NCBI GenBank assembly: GCA_031266665.1
Contig: JAISAO010000067.1
Coordinates: 1-48,709, forward strand
From: Propionibacteriaceae bacterium
GTDB taxonomy: Bacteria; Actinomycetota; Actinomycetes; Propionibacteriales; Propionibacteriaceae
Length of the DNA stretch: 48,709 nucleotides
Direction: 5' to 3'
In this document: positions 7,930 to 17,265 of the stretch, in pieces
Numbering within the stretch: position 1 is the stretch's first letter
Layout: each line of letters begins with the position of its first letter
Position numbers and translations under genes: made by a program
Notes under the pieces: model-generated
The model's database searches: none
What the model saw: only the letters and a program-made list of their open reading frames with translations
Told to the model about the DNA's origin: nothing

Positions 7930-8620
7930 GCTCGGGGGGATCGTCCAGCGCCGTGATGGGGCGCTGAGACGTTCAGCGCCGCCCGGCGGCCAGGCGGCGA
8001 GGGGGGGGACCGGAGGGACCAGACTTTTAACCTCCTGTGGGGCGGGCGGAGGCGCTGGTCCCCCCGGCTCATGACCCTCGGCCCAGACTCGGTTCGGCCT
8101 TCCGGCCACCGTCGAGTCGGGGTAGAGGGGGTCTGAGGATGGCTTCCGCGCGCCGCCGGGGGCGCCGGGGCGGCAATAATGATTGCGCCGTTAGAGCGTG
8201 TCCTGTTTCCATTTTACCTAGACGCTAAATCAAGGATGTTGAGCCAATGACGTCGCGCCAAGGCTCCGCCGGCATGACCGGCCGGTCGTCTGGGTGACGA
8301 CGCGCCGACCCGCGGCCCAATACCTTGGGCCGCCGCCGGTCAAAGCGCCGGCCACACTCTGGGGTGTGTTTCCAGCGCGATGTGAACTATACCCGGCCTA
8401 ATCAAATCCAGAAATCACACGGCGAGATTCGTCCCATTGACCATCCGTCTCCTTTTCGTCGCCTTTTTCGCCCGCCGCCGGACCGACCGCCGGACGGCTC
8501 GGCGATCCGCCCCGTCCGCGCCCAGCGTCATCGAGCGCCCAGCGTCAGCTCGGACTCGGTCCGGGTTCGGGGCCGGTTCGGGGGTCGGTTTGTCGGTCGG
8601 CGGCGGTAGGGTCTGGGGCC

Positions 8621-9271
8621 GTGGGTGGATACGCCGTGCTTGACACCGAGACGACTGGCTTCACGGCGGACGACCGGGTGATCGAGATCGGCCTGGTGCT
8701 GCTGGGGGACGATCTGAGCCGACAGGGGACCTGGGAGACGCTGGTCAACCCGCAGCGCGGCGTCGGGCCGACCCATGTCCACCGACTGCGCCAAGCCGAT
8801 GTGGCCGACGCCCCCCTCTTCGCCCAGGCCGCCGGGCCGCTAGCCGCCCGACTGGCCGGCCGCGTCCTGGTGGGACACAACCTGGCTTTTGACCGGCGGA
8901 TGCTCAACCAGGAGTACCGCCGGCTCGGCCTGGGCCAGCCTCTCGGCCCCGGTTTCAGCCTCGACACCTTGAACCTGGCCCGCCGGCTGAGGTTGAGCCC
9001 GACGCGGAGTTACACCTTGGACCACCTCTGCCAGGTCTTGGCGATCGACCGCGCCGGGGCCCACGCCGCCCTGGACGACGCTTTGGCCACGGCGGACCTC
9101 TTCGTCTTGGCCACCAGGCGATTGTCGCCGCCAGCCTCGTCTAGTCGGCCCGTTGACACGGCGACCGAGTCCGCCGTCGGGCGCTGGCCCGAACTCCACG
9201 CCCTGGCCGAGGCCGCCACTTGGCCCCGGACGACGGAGGCACCCTTCGTCGCCCGGCCCCGGAGACGGTGA
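8621..9271 (+). CDS. DnaQ-like 3'-5' exonuclease (DNA polymerase III epsilon type)
   Basis: 216 residues. The DEDDh exonuclease motifs are complete: Exo I VLDTETTGF near residue 7 (D and E metal ligands), Exo II VGHNLAFDRRML near residue 85, and Exo III HAALDDALATADLF near residue 147 with the His and last Asp. The family removes mismatched 3' nucleotides. A stand-alone protein of this size without a polymerase-binding tail could be a proofreading subunit or a separate repair or RNA-trimming exonuclease. The C-terminal ~50 residues are Ser/Thr/Ala-rich and unassigned. GTG start at 8621; a TAGGGT box 8 nt upstream suggests a leaderless or very short-leader transcript. Confidence 0.88.
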   Translation: MGGYAVLDTETTGFTADDRVIEIGLVLLGDDLSRQGTWETLVNPQRGVGPTHVHRLRQADVADAPLFAQAAGPLAARLAGRVLVGHNLAFDRRMLNQEYRRLGLGQPLGPGFSLDTLNLARRLRLSPTRSYTLDHLCQVLAIDRAGAHAALDDALATADLFVLATRRLSPPASSSRPVDTATESAVGRWPELHALAEAATWPRTTEAPFVARPRRR

Positions 9272-9428
9272 CCCCGCTCGGGCGCCGCGACGGCGGCCAT
9301 TATTATTCGACTAGGCCTGTACTATGGCCATCAGGCCTGGGCCGCGACTGGCGACAGCTTGGCGGTGGGCGGTAAAAGAGGAAGAGCTGGCGGTCGACTG
9401 CGACCGCCTTGATCGATGGAGTGGGCGA

Positions 9429-9881
9429 GTGGCTGTTGGGAGAGTTGTTAAATTCAACGCGGCGCACGGTTTCGGTTTCATCCAGCCGAGCGCGGGAGGG
9501 GACGATGTTTTCCTCCATGTCAACGATCTGACGTTCCCGGAGGAGTATCTCCGGGTCGGCCAGACGGTCGAGTTCGAGATGACCCGGGGAGACCGGGGGC
9601 CGAAGGCCCTGTCCGTGCGCCTGCCCGACCGGGGCGGGGCGCCGCTGCCGCAGACGACCTGGAAACAGTCCCAGGCGGCCGATGGCGCCGTTTCGGCCTC
9701 GGCCTCGGCTTTGGCCGGGCTGGGCGACGACGACGTCTGCGACGTGCTGACGGTCGAGGAGTTCAAGACTCAGGTGACCGAGGCTCTGATGGCCCGCTGC
9801 GACTCCTTGACCGCCGACCAGATCCTGGCCGTGCGGCAAGCCTTCGCCGAGGTCGCCGCCTCCCACAAATGGGTCGAGTGA
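9429..9881 (+). CDS. Cold-shock-domain protein with a C-terminal extension
   Basis: 150 residues from the GTG at 9429, which has GGAG about 7 nt upstream. Residues 1-65 are a cold-shock domain: VGRVVKFNAAHGFGFIQPSA carries RNP1 (GFGFI) and VFLHVND carries RNP2, followed by VGQTVEFEMTRGDRGPKALS. Such domains bind single-stranded nucleic acid. The remaining ~80 residues are not in the small Csp proteins; they include LTVEEFKTQVTEALMARCDS, a helical segment also seen in longer actinobacterial cold-shock proteins. The open frame continues upstream to an ATG at 9324 without homology. A TACTAT box at 9320-9325 would give a leader of roughly 95-100 nt, as is common for csp mRNAs. Confidence 0.85.
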   Translation: MAVGRVVKFNAAHGFGFIQPSAGGDDVFLHVNDLTFPEEYLRVGQTVEFEMTRGDRGPKALSVRLPDRGGAPLPQTTWKQSQAADGAVSASASALAGLGDDDVCDVLTVEEFKTQVTEALMARCDSLTADQILAVRQAFAEVAASHKWVE

Positions 9882-10033
9882 GCGTCAACGGCGTCTGAGC
9901 CGCCAGCGGCCCCTCTCGGGGTCGCTGGCCAGGCCGATCAGCGGTGGAGCTGGGCTGACCCCAAGCGACCGCCTCTCCCTCCCTCTCCCCCGGGAGCGGC
10001 GGGCCCGGGCCACTGTCAGTGGCGGGGTGCATG

Positions 10034-13000
10034 ATGGCCGCTATGACGGTTGAGGCGCTGGCGCGGTTCTCGCCCTTCACGGCGGACTGGTTCGAGCGAC
10101 GCTTCGGCCTGCCCACGCCGGCCCAGGTCGAGGCCTGGGCGGCCATCGGCTCGGGCCGCCACAGCCTGGTCATCGCCCCCACCGGCTCGGGCAAGACCCT
10201 GGCCGCCTTCCTCTGGCATCTGGACCGCCTGTTGGCCGCCCCCGGCGGCCCCGGTTGGCCGGCCGCCCCCCTCCTGCCGGGCGTCTGGGGCGGCCCGACG
10301 GCCGCTCGCGGCGACCTCCCGGCCGCCTCCTGCCGGCCGGACGACTGGGACGACTCGACGGACCCGGGCCAGACCGCCCCGCGGGCCTGCCGAGTGCTCT
10401 ACATCTCGCCCCTCAAGGCCCTGGCGGCCGATGTCGAGCGCAACCTGTCCCAGCCGTTGGCCGAGATCCGGCGCTTGGCGGCGGCCCGGGGTCGGCGGCT
10501 GCCGACGGTCGAGGTGGCGCTGCGGACCGGCGACACCACGACCGACGAGCGCCGCCGCTTCGCCCGCCGGGGGGCCGACGTCTTGATCACGACCCCCGAG
10601 TCCTTGTTCTTGCTCCTGACCTCGGCCGCCCGCCGCCAACTGACCACCATCGAAACTGTCATTGTGGACGAGATCCACTCCCTGGCCGCGACCAAGCGCG
10701 GCGCCCATCTGGCCCTCTCCCTGGAGCGGCTGGACGCCCGGCTGGCCGCCCCCGCCCAGCGCGTCGGCCTGTCGGCCACGGTCCGCCCGCCCCAGGCCGT
10801 GGCCGAGTTCCTGGCCGGTGGGAGGCCGGTCACCATCGTCGCCCCGCCGACGGCCAAGCGCTGGGACCTAAAAGTCGAATTACCGGTGCCGGACCTGGCC
10901 GACCTGGGACACGCCCCGCCGCCGAGCCGCCCCGGCGGGCGGCCTGGTCCGGGCGGCGGCAGACGTGATCGGGTGGGCCGGGCCGGCGGGCGGCCTGATC
11001 GGGTGGGCCGGGCCGGCGAGGGACGTGATCGGGTGGGTCGGGCCGGCGGACGGCCTGATCGGGGGGTTCCGGGGGCGAGCCGGGCCGACCCGTTAGATCA
11101 GGCCGACGGGCGGGGGGCTGGTGATGAGGCCGACCGGGCCGACCAGGGGACGCCGCCAGCCTCGATCTGGCCCCATGTCACCGCGCGGCTGGCCGAACTG
11201 ATCGAGCAGCACCATTCGACCATCGTTTTCGTCAACGCCCGGCAGACGGCCGAGCGGCTGGCCGCCCGGCTGAACGAGGTCTTGGAGCTGCGGCGGGCCG
11301 CCGCCGAGGGGCGCCAGCCAGAGATCGAGCGCTCCGGGGAGCTGCCGGCCAATTACATCGCCGCCGCCAGTGTGGCCGCCGCCGCCCCGGCCGTGGTCAT
11401 GGCCCACCACGGCTCGATGTCGCCGGAGCGCCGCCGCCAGGTCGAAGAGGCACTGAAAGCCGGCCAGTTGCGCGCCGTCGTGGCCACCAGCTCGCTGGAG
11501 CTGGGCATCGACATGGGGGCGGTCGAACTGGTGGCCCAGGTCCAGGCCCCCAGCTCCGTGGCCTCCGGCCTGCAGCGCATCGGCCGGGCCGGCCATCAGG
11601 TCGGGGCGGTCTCCAAGGGCCGTTTCTTCCCCCAACACCTGGGCGACCTGGTGGCCATGACCGTGGTGGTCTCGCGGATGCGTCAAGGCTGGTTGGAGAT
11701 CACCCGGATCGAGCGCCACCCGCTCGACGTCTTGGCCCAGCAGATCGTCGCCATGGCCGCCCTGGACGACTGGTCGGTGGACCAATTGTGGGCCTTGGTC
11801 AAGCGGGCGGCCCCCTTCGCCCAACTGTCCCGGCGGGCGCTCGAGGCCGTGCTCGACATGTTGTCCGGCCGCTATCCGGCGGAGGCTTTCGCCGAGCTGC
11901 GGCCGCGGATCGACTGGGACCGGGCGCGGGGCCGGATCAGCGGCCGGCGCGGCGCCCAGCGGCTGGCCGTCACCTCCGGCGGCACCATCCCCGACCGGGG
12001 CATGTTCAAGGTCTTCTGGTCCGAGGGCGGCCCGGGCGGGCGGCGGGTGGGGGAGTTGGAGGAGGAGATGGTGTTCGAGTCGCGCGTCGGCGACACCATT
12101 GTGTTGGGCTCCTCCCCCTGGCGGATCACGGCCATCACGGCCGACCAGGTCCAGGTCGTGCCGGCCCCGGGGTCCGCCGGGCGGATGCCGTTCTGGCGCG
12201 GCGACGGCCCGGGCCGGTCGGCCGAGCTGGGTCAGGCCATCGGCGCCTTCGTCCGCCAGCTGGGAGGCGGCGGGGCCGGGGGGGACCACGGGAACAACGG
12301 GGCCGAGGGGACCGCTGAGGCCAGGGTGGCCTACTGGGCCGACGAGGCCGTGGCCGACAGGGCCGACGTGACCGAGGGGGATACCGAGGCCGGGGGGGAC
12401 CACGGGAACGGTGGAGTCGAGGGGGCTGCTGAGGCCGAGGGGGACTGCGGGGCTGAGGGGGCGGCGGGGGCCGTCGGGGCCAGGCGCCGCCTGTCCGACT
12501 TGGGGCTGGACGACTGGGCGGCGGGCAACCTGTTGGCCTATCTGGAGGACCAGCGGCGGGCCGCCGGGGTGGTGCCCGACGACCGCACCATCGTGGTCGA
12601 GTCCTTCCGCGACGAGCTGGGCGACTGGCGGGTGGTCTTGTTGTCGCCCTGGGGCCAGCGCGTCCACCTGCCCTGGTCCTTGCTCATCGCCGCCCGCCTG
12701 CAAGCCGTCCACGGCATCGCCGCCCAGGCCATGGCGGCCGACGACGGCATCGTCTTCCGCCTGCCCGACACGGCCGCCGCCGGCGACCCGGAGGCCCCGG
12801 CCTGGGAGACTGGCGTCAAACCATGTCCCTCCGCCCGATCCGAGGCCCCGACGACAGAACAGCCTTCGACACCACCCTCCTGGGCGGGCGCCGGTCTGGC
12901 CGACCTGTTATTGACCGACCCGGACCAGGTCGAGGACCAGGTGCGGGCCGCCTTGGCCGACTCGCCCCACTTCGCCGCCCGCTTCCGCGAGGCCGCCGCC

Positions 13001-16000
13001 CGCTCCTTGTTGCTGCCCCGCCGCCAGCCCGGCCGCCGCCAACCCCTGTGGCAGCAGCGCCACCGCTCGGCCCAACTGCTGCGCATCGCCGCCGACCACC
13101 CCGAGTTCCCGGTCATGGCCGAGGCCGCCCGGGAATGCCTCCAAGACGACTTCGACCTGGCGGCCCTGAAGTCGCTGATGGCCGGCCTGGCCAGCCGCCG
13201 CATCCGCCTGGCCGAGGTGGTCACGCCGCGCCCCAGCCCCTTCGCCCGCAACCTCTTGTTCAACTATGTCGGTTTGTTCATGTATCTGGCCGACACGCCT
13301 CTGGCCGAGTTGCGGGCGGCCGGGCTGGCGGTCGACCCGGCCCTGCTGGCCGATCTGCTGGCCCAGGGCGGATTGGCCCCGGCGGACTTGCTCGACCCGG
13401 CGGCGACAAACCAGTTGGAGCGCGAGCTGCAAAGCCTGACCCCCACCCGCCAGGCCCGCGACGCCGAGGACGTCCACGATCTGGTGCGGCGGCTGGGGCC
13501 GATCACGACCGCCGCCTTGGCCGAGAGGGTGCAACCGGGCAAGGTCGGCCAGTTGGACGTCTGGCTGGACCAACTGGTCGCCCATGGGGCCATCACCGTC
13601 TGGGTGCCCCGGGCGGGCGGGGCGGTGGAGCGGGGCGGCGTGGTGGACCGGGGTGGCGCGTCCGGCCGGGGCGGCGTGGTGGAGCGGGAGGGGACGGTGG
13701 AGTGTGGCGGCGGGGCGGCGCGGTGTGACGCGGGCGCCTCGACGGCGGGGTTGGGCGAGTCGATTGGCCTAGCCGGGCCGGTTGGCGGGGCGGACCCGGT
13801 TGGTTCGGCGGTCGCGGCGATGGGCTTGGGCGAGTCGCCGGACAGAGAGGTCGCGGTCGGCGCCGCCGAGAGGGGCGGCGTCGAGCGGGGCGGCGCGACC
13901 CCCGCGCCGCGCTGGATCGCCTCCCTGGACGCCGACCTGCCCCTGGAGGCTCTGGTCCGGCGCTACGCCCGTAATCGGGGGCCGTTCACGGCGGTCGAGG
14001 GCGCGGCCTGGCTGGACTGGCCGGCGACCGAGGTGGCGGCGGTCTTGGCCCGGCTGGCGGCGGACGGCCGCCTGGAGCGCGGGCGGTTGCGCCCGGGGGC
14101 GGCTGGGGAGAGTTTCTGCGACCCGGCGGTCTGGGTCCGGCTCAAGGGCCGTTCCCTGGCCCGACTGCGGGCCGCCGTCGAGCCGGTGGGGGCGGCGGCC
14201 TACGCCCGCTTCCTCCTGGCCTGGCAGGGTGTGGGCGACCCGACCCGGCGCGGCCTGGACGGGCTGCGCCAAACGGTCGAGCAGTTGGCCGGCCTGCCCC
14301 TGCCGGCCAGCGCCTGGGAGAGCTTCATCCTGCCCGCCCGGGTGGCCGACTACCAACCGGGGCTGCTGGACCAGTTGTTGGCCGCCGGCGAGGTGGTCTG
14401 GGCCGGGCGCGGCCCGCTGGCCGTCGGCGACGGCTGGGTGACGCTACTGCCGGCCGAATTGGTCGAGGTCTTCCCGCCCACCCCGCCCGATCCCCCGCTG
14501 ACGGCGTTGGAGCGGCAGGTGCTTGACGTCCTGGCCGCCGGCGGCGCCTTCCGCCTGGATGAGATCGTCCGCGCCCTGCCCCTAACGACCGCCCCGAGCG
14601 ACGGGGCGGGGCGAGACGGCGGCCAGTCGTCCCTCGACCAGGCTGTGGGCGGGACGCCAGGCGGCGCTCCGTCTGGTGGGAGGACCGGCGTCGCGGCTGG
14701 CGCCGATGGTGGAGCGGTTGTCGCGGGGCGCGCGGACGGCGGGGTCCGGGGCGGGTGGAATGGCGGCGGCGCCTGGGCTGGATCGGCCCCGGTGGCCGAC
14801 GGGCCCCCGCTCCGCGACCGCCGGTCCGAGGTGTTGGAGGCCTGCTGGCGGCTGGCCTGGGCCGGGCTCATCACCAGCGACACCCTGACGCCGCTGCGCG
14901 AACGCCTGTCCCAGGTCCGGCCGACCCTCAAATCCCGCCCCCGGCCGCCCCGGGCGCGCTTCGGGCGGCCCCGCCTCAGCCTGGGGCCGGTCGGGCTGGG
15001 AGCCGGCGTCGGCCAACTGGGCGGGCGCTGGTTCCGACTGCCGACGCCCGAACCGGCTCCGCCGGCCGCCGACCCGTCCCTGGGGTGGCCGCCGGCTGGC
15101 TCGGCCGACTCGACCCAGTCCGCCGCGGAGTTGGACCGGTTCGCTTCAAACTCGGCCCGCGCGGCCGCTCCGGTCTCGACCCGTCCGTCCACTTCCGCCC
15201 CGGGCCGCCAGTCGGCCGCGGTCTTGTTCCGCCCGGCCGCCGTGGACCCGGCCGCCGCCGAGGCCGAGGCCCGCCGCGCCGTCACCCGGGCCGAGGTCCT
15301 GCTCGACCGTCACGGCATCCTGACCCGGGGCAGCTTGCGGGCTGAGAATGTGCCTGGGGGCTTCGCCGCCCTCTACCGCCTCCTGGCTCTGGCCGAGGAC
15401 CAGGGCCGGGTGCGCCGGGGTTATTACGTCGAACGTCTGGGCGCCAGCCAATTCGCCGCTCCGGGCGCGGCCGACCGCCTCCGCGCCCAGCCCGACGATC
15501 CCCCGACCGACCCTGCGCCGTCCGCCGATCCGGCAACGTCCCCGCCGTTAGTCGTGCCGCCCGCCGGACCGGAGGTGTCGTCCCCGCCGTTTCCACGGCC
15601 CCCGGCGTCGTCGTACCCGCCGGCCTCGGGCGCGACGGCCCCTGCGGCGGTGGCGCTGTTGCTGGCCGCCACCGACCCGGCCAGCCCTTACGGCGCCGCC
15701 GTGCCCTGGCCACCCTGGCCCGCACCGCCGCTCGACTCCCTCTCGGCCAGCGATGGGGCCGACCTCTCAGCCCAGCCGGTCGGCGCTGAGCCCGACCCGC
15801 TAACGGTTGGCCTATCCGGGGCCGACCGGGGTCACCAGCCGGCGCGCAAGGCCGGCGCCCTGGTGGCCCTGATCAACGGGGAACTGGCGGCCTTCGTGGA
15901 GCGGGGCGGTCGCACCGTTTTGACCTGGCGGCGTGACCGCGCCGGCCTGGCCGCCGTGGCCCGGGCCATGGCCGCCGCCGTCCACGACGGCCGAATCGAC

Positions 16001-16132
16001 CGTCTGACCGTTAAAACCATCGACGGCCGGTCGGTCCTGGCCCCCTCGGCCGCCACGGCGGCGGGCCTCGTCCCAGCCCTGGTGGCGGCCGGTTTCATCC
16101 TCGGCCCCCACGGCCTGCGCCTACGCCGCTGA
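10034..16132 (+). CDS. lhr: Lhr, large ATP-dependent helicase of superfamily 2
   Basis: About 2032 residues; usual Lhr proteins are near 1500. The core is clear: Walker A APTGSGKTLAAFLWHL near residue 49, motif II VDEIHSL near 212, motif III LSATVRPP, then motif V SSLELGIDMGAVELVAQVQA and motif VI LQRIGRAGHQVG near 515. These are followed by the winged-helix and Lhr-specific C-terminal regions (SSPWRITAIT, FARNLLFNYVGLFMYL, LYRLLALAEDQGRVRRGYYV). Lhr unwinds DNA or DNA:RNA hybrids 3' to 5' and is linked to DNA-damage repair. The excess length is several Gly/Ala/Arg/Pro low-complexity inserts (about 10905-11160, 12265-12480, 13595-13905, 14585-14800, 15025-15235, 15470-15840), which fall between, not within, the motifs. 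ATG 10034 is taken for its GGGG spacing; 10031 is the alternative. Confidence 0.93.
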   Translation: MAAMTVEALARFSPFTADWFERRFGLPTPAQVEAWAAIGSGRHSLVIAPTGSGKTLAAFLWHLDRLLAAPGGPGWPAAPLLPGVWGGPTAARGDLPAASCRPDDWDDSTDPGQTAPRACRVLYISPLKALAADVERNLSQPLAEIRRLAAARGRRLPTVEVALRTGDTTTDERRRFARRGADVLITTPESLFLLLTSAARRQLTTIETVIVDEIHSLAATKRGAHLALSLERLDARLAAPAQRVGLSATVRPPQAVAEFLAGGRPVTIVAPPTAKRWDLKVELPVPDLADLGHAPPPSRPGGRPGPGGGRRDRVGRAGGRPDRVGRAGEGRDRVGRAGGRPDRGVPGASRADPLDQADGRGAGDEADRADQGTPPASIWPHVTARLAELIEQHHSTIVFVNARQTAERLAARLNEVLELRRAAAEGRQPEIERSGELPANYIAAASVAAAAPAVVMAHHGSMSPERRRQVEEALKAGQLRAVVATSSLELGIDMGAVELVAQVQAPSSVASGLQRIGRAGHQVGAVSKGRFFPQHLGDLVAMTVVVSRMRQGWLEITRIERHPLDVLAQQIVAMAALDDWSVDQLWALVKRAAPFAQLSRRALEAVLDMLSGRYPAEAFAELRPRIDWDRARGRISGRRGAQRLAVTSGGTIPDRGMFKVFWSEGGPGGRRVGELEEEMVFESRVGDTIVLGSSPWRITAITADQVQVVPAPGSAGRMPFWRGDGPGRSAELGQAIGAFVRQLGGGGAGGDHGNNGAEGTAEARVAYWADEAVADRADVTEGDTEAGGDHGNGGVEGAAEAEGDCGAEGAAGAVGARRRLSDLGLDDWAAGNLLAYLEDQRRAAGVVPDDRTIVVESFRDELGDWRVVLLSPWGQRVHLPWSLLIAARLQAVHGIAAQAMAADDGIVFRLPDTAAAGDPEAPAWETGVKPCPSARSEAPTTEQPSTPPSWAGAGLADLLLTDPDQVEDQVRAALADSPHFAARFREAAARSLLLPRRQPGRRQPLWQQRHRSAQLLRIAADHPEFPVMAEAARECLQDDFDLAALKSLMAGLASRRIRLAEVVTPRPSPFARNLLFNYVGLFMYLADTPLAELRAAGLAVDPALLADLLAQGGLAPADLLDPAATNQLERELQSLTPTRQARDAEDVHDLVRRLGPITTAALAERVQPGKVGQLDVWLDQLVAHGAITVWVPRAGGAVERGGVVDRGGASGRGGVVEREGTVECGGGAARCDAGASTAGLGESIGLAGPVGGADPVGSAVAAMGLGESPDREVAVGAAERGGVERGGATPAPRWIASLDADLPLEALVRRYARNRGPFTAVEGAAWLDWPATEVAAVLARLAADGRLERGRLRPGAAGESFCDPAVWVRLKGRSLARLRAAVEPVGAAAYARFLLAWQGVGDPTRRGLDGLRQTVEQLAGLPLPASAWESFILPARVADYQPGLLDQLLAAGEVVWAGRGPLAVGDGWVTLLPAELVEVFPPTPPDPPLTALERQVLDVLAAGGAFRLDEIVRALPLTTAPSDGAGRDGGQSSLDQAVGGTPGGAPSGGRTGVAAGADGGAVVAGRADGGVRGGWNGGGAWAGSAPVADGPPLRDRRSEVLEACWRLAWAGLITSDTLTPLRERLSQVRPTLKSRPRPPRARFGRPRLSLGPVGLGAGVGQLGGRWFRLPTPEPAPPAADPSLGWPPAGSADSTQSAAELDRFASNSARAAAPVSTRPSTSAPGRQSAAVLFRPAAVDPAAAEAEARRAVTRAEVLLDRHGILTRGSLRAENVPGGFAALYRLLALAEDQGRVRRGYYVERLGASQFAAPGAADRLRAQPDDPPTDPAPSADPATSPPLVVPPAGPEVSSPPFPRPPASSYPPASGATAPAAVALLLAATDPASPYGAAVPWPPWPAPPLDSLSASDGADLSAQPVGAEPDPLTVGLSGADRGHQPARKAGALVALINGELAAFVERGGRTVLTWRRDRAGLAAVARAMAAAVHDGRIDRLTVKTIDGRSVLAPSAATAAGLVPALVAAGFILGPHGLRLRR
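10964..11083. repeat. Four tandem 30-bp repeats inside lhr
   Basis: Units begin at 10964, 10994, 11024 and 11054; the shared core is TGATCGGGTGGGCCGGGCC. Each encodes ten residues (RDRVGRAGGR-like), and units 1/3 and 2/4 are the more similar pairs, suggesting duplication of a 60-bp unit. The last unit is degenerate. Confidence 0.85.
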
Positions 16133-16195
16133 CCAATCGGCCTTTCACCGATTACGTTTCTTGCGTTATTTACGTTTATATGGAAGTCTGGGCGT

Positions 16196-16663
16196 GTGAC
16201 AGCGACCTATCCGAATGTTGAGCTGAGAGGTGTCGTCCCACCCCGCGACAGCGGCGGGCTCAGCCGGCTCAAGGCCTTTCTGGACGGGCATCGCGGCGCG
16301 GCCGTGCTGACCGCCGCCGACGGGGCCAGCGCGGAGCTGCCCGAGGAAGTCTATGAAGTCATCGCCCAGGCGGTAGACGCCCTGGCCGACGGCTCTGCCG
16401 TGACGGTGGCCCCGCTGTCGGCGCGGCTCACCACCACTCAGGCCGCCGCAGTCCTCGGCGTCTCGCGCCCCACTCTGACCAAAATGCTGGACGACGGGAA
16501 GATTCCTTTCGAGCAGCTCAACGTCCACCGGCGGATGCGCCTGGCCGACGTGCTGGCCTTCAAGGAGCGCCGCAGCCGCGAGCGCCGAGCACTGCTGGAC
16601 GAGATGACCCGGCAGGCCCAAGAGGATGGCCTGTACGAGGACTCGTACGCGGACTACGCCTAG
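16196..16663 (+). CDS. HTH (excisionase/MerR-like) antitoxin-type DNA-binding protein
   Basis: 155 residues, GTG start with GGAAG about 9 nt upstream. Residues 80-125 form an excisionase-type winged helix: LTTTQAAAVLGVSRPTLTKM and then a PF..LNVHRRMRLADVLAF wing-helix. The C-terminal tail (ERRALLDEMTRQAQEDGLYE) is acidic and helical, as in antitoxins that precede PIN-domain toxins. It is clearly related to the antitoxin at 20351-20761 (same TQAAAxxGVxR and ADVLA blocks). No PIN gene follows; the next gene is another antitoxin-like protein. The upstream 60 bp is AT-rich with two copies of TTACGTTT (about 16152 and 16170), possible autoregulatory sites. It is therefore either an orphan antitoxin or a regulator. 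Confidence 0.8.
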   Translation: MTATYPNVELRGVVPPRDSGGLSRLKAFLDGHRGAAVLTAADGASAELPEEVYEVIAQAVDALADGSAVTVAPLSARLTTTQAAAVLGVSRPTLTKMLDDGKIPFEQLNVHRRMRLADVLAFKERRSRERRALLDEMTRQAQEDGLYEDSYADYA

Positions 16664-16714
16664 GTCCTCAGGACGCCAGGCGCAAGACGTCGCGATACGG
16701 GCAGGAGATGAGAC

Positions 16715-17065
16715 ATGGATGACTACGACGGCCAGGCCGTGTATTGGGAGCTTCACCGCGAGGCCACCCGGGGCGGGCTGCGTCCGGCCGAGCCGGGCCG
16801 ACTGGCTTTGCGTGGGGCGGCGGCGGCCGAGGCCGGGGCGCGCGATCTGATGTGGGCGACCGGGGCGGACAATCTGGACCAGGCCTTGGCCGTCGCCCGG
16901 GGCGGGCGGCCCCGGTTGTCGCCGGGCGAGGGGCGGTCGCCCGTTGTGCGGGCGAGGTTGGAGGAGGCCGGCTTCGCCGCTTTGGAGGCCTTGGCCGAGC
17001 GGACGGGTCAGTCCCAGTCCGAACTCGTCCGGCAGGGCGTCAAACTGGTTCTGGCGGCAGCCTGA
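16715..17065 (+). CDS. Ribbon-helix-helix antitoxin-like protein
   Basis: 116 residues, ATG with GGAG about 8 nt upstream. The C-terminal half (SPVVRARLEEAGFAALEALA then ERTGQSQSELVRQGVKLVL) has the strand-helix-helix pattern of CopG/Arc DNA-binding proteins. The N-terminal half (MDDYDGQAVYWELHREATRG, RGAAAAEAGARDLMWATGAD) resembles the conserved leader of actinobacterial RHH antitoxins. It lies 51 bp after the HTH gene on the same strand. No toxin gene follows on this strand; the downstream 200 bp holds only a coding-like fragment. Likely an orphaned antitoxin. Confidence 0.7.
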   Translation: MDDYDGQAVYWELHREATRGGLRPAEPGRLALRGAAAAEAGARDLMWATGADNLDQALAVARGGRPRLSPGEGRSPVVRARLEEAGFAALEALAERTGQSQSELVRQGVKLVLAAA

Positions 17066-17118
17066 CGCGGCGGCCGGCTCTCCTGACGGCCTGCGCCCGA
17101 GGCCAGCTTCGCGGATGA

Positions 17119-17247
17119 ACACCGCCCAGCGCCGGATACCACCCGTCCAGCAAGTCGCGCGAGCAGCATTGTATGGACGGCATGGTGTGGGCGTACACGA
17201 ACGGCGCAGGCGTCAACGACAACATCAAGGTCGAGATCAACTCTTGA
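17119..17247 (+). pseudogene. Possible C-terminal gene remnant
   Basis: An open frame ending in TGA at 17245-17247 reads ...CMDGMVWAYTNGAGVNDNIK and a few more residues. The composition (Asn, Val, Tyr, Trp; GC-rich third positions) looks like real protein rather than a random frame. There is no start with a ribosome site and an in-frame stop lies at 17116-17118. It may be the tail of a lost gene, perhaps a vanished toxin or surface protein. No family is recognised. Confidence 0.25.
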
Positions 17248-17265
17248 CTTCCCGTGACCCGGCGG

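Larger units (their letters stand above)
7673..8620. other. Long intergenic stretch without a convincing gene
   Basis: About 950 bp. Short frames here have no recognisable family and poor third-position GC bias. It holds an AT-rich patch (7677-7745), a REP-like palindrome (7751-7775), two direct copies of GAGCCGGCCGTGAAT (around 7810-7845), a strong hairpin (7893-7929) and a second AT-rich patch (about 8170-8260 and 8370-8430). A TAGGGT box at 8607-8612 lies 8 nt before the exonuclease start. It could be decayed mobile DNA or hold an untranslated RNA. Confidence 0.5.

Noticed and set aside
9324-9428. Longer start (ATG 9324) for the cold-shock protein
   Set aside because: The added residues are not cold-shock-like, there is no ribosome site, and a -10-like TACTAT overlaps this ATG; GTG 9429 has GGAG at good spacing.
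10964-11083. Regular 30-bp repeats considered as a CRISPR array
   Set aside because: The units abut without unique spacers, are in frame within lhr and no cas gene is present.
11093-12712. Long minus-strand open frame (539 codons) opposite lhr
   Set aside because: A shadow of lhr: very high GC keeps the antisense frame open. Composition is Gly/Gln/His/Asp-rich without domains.
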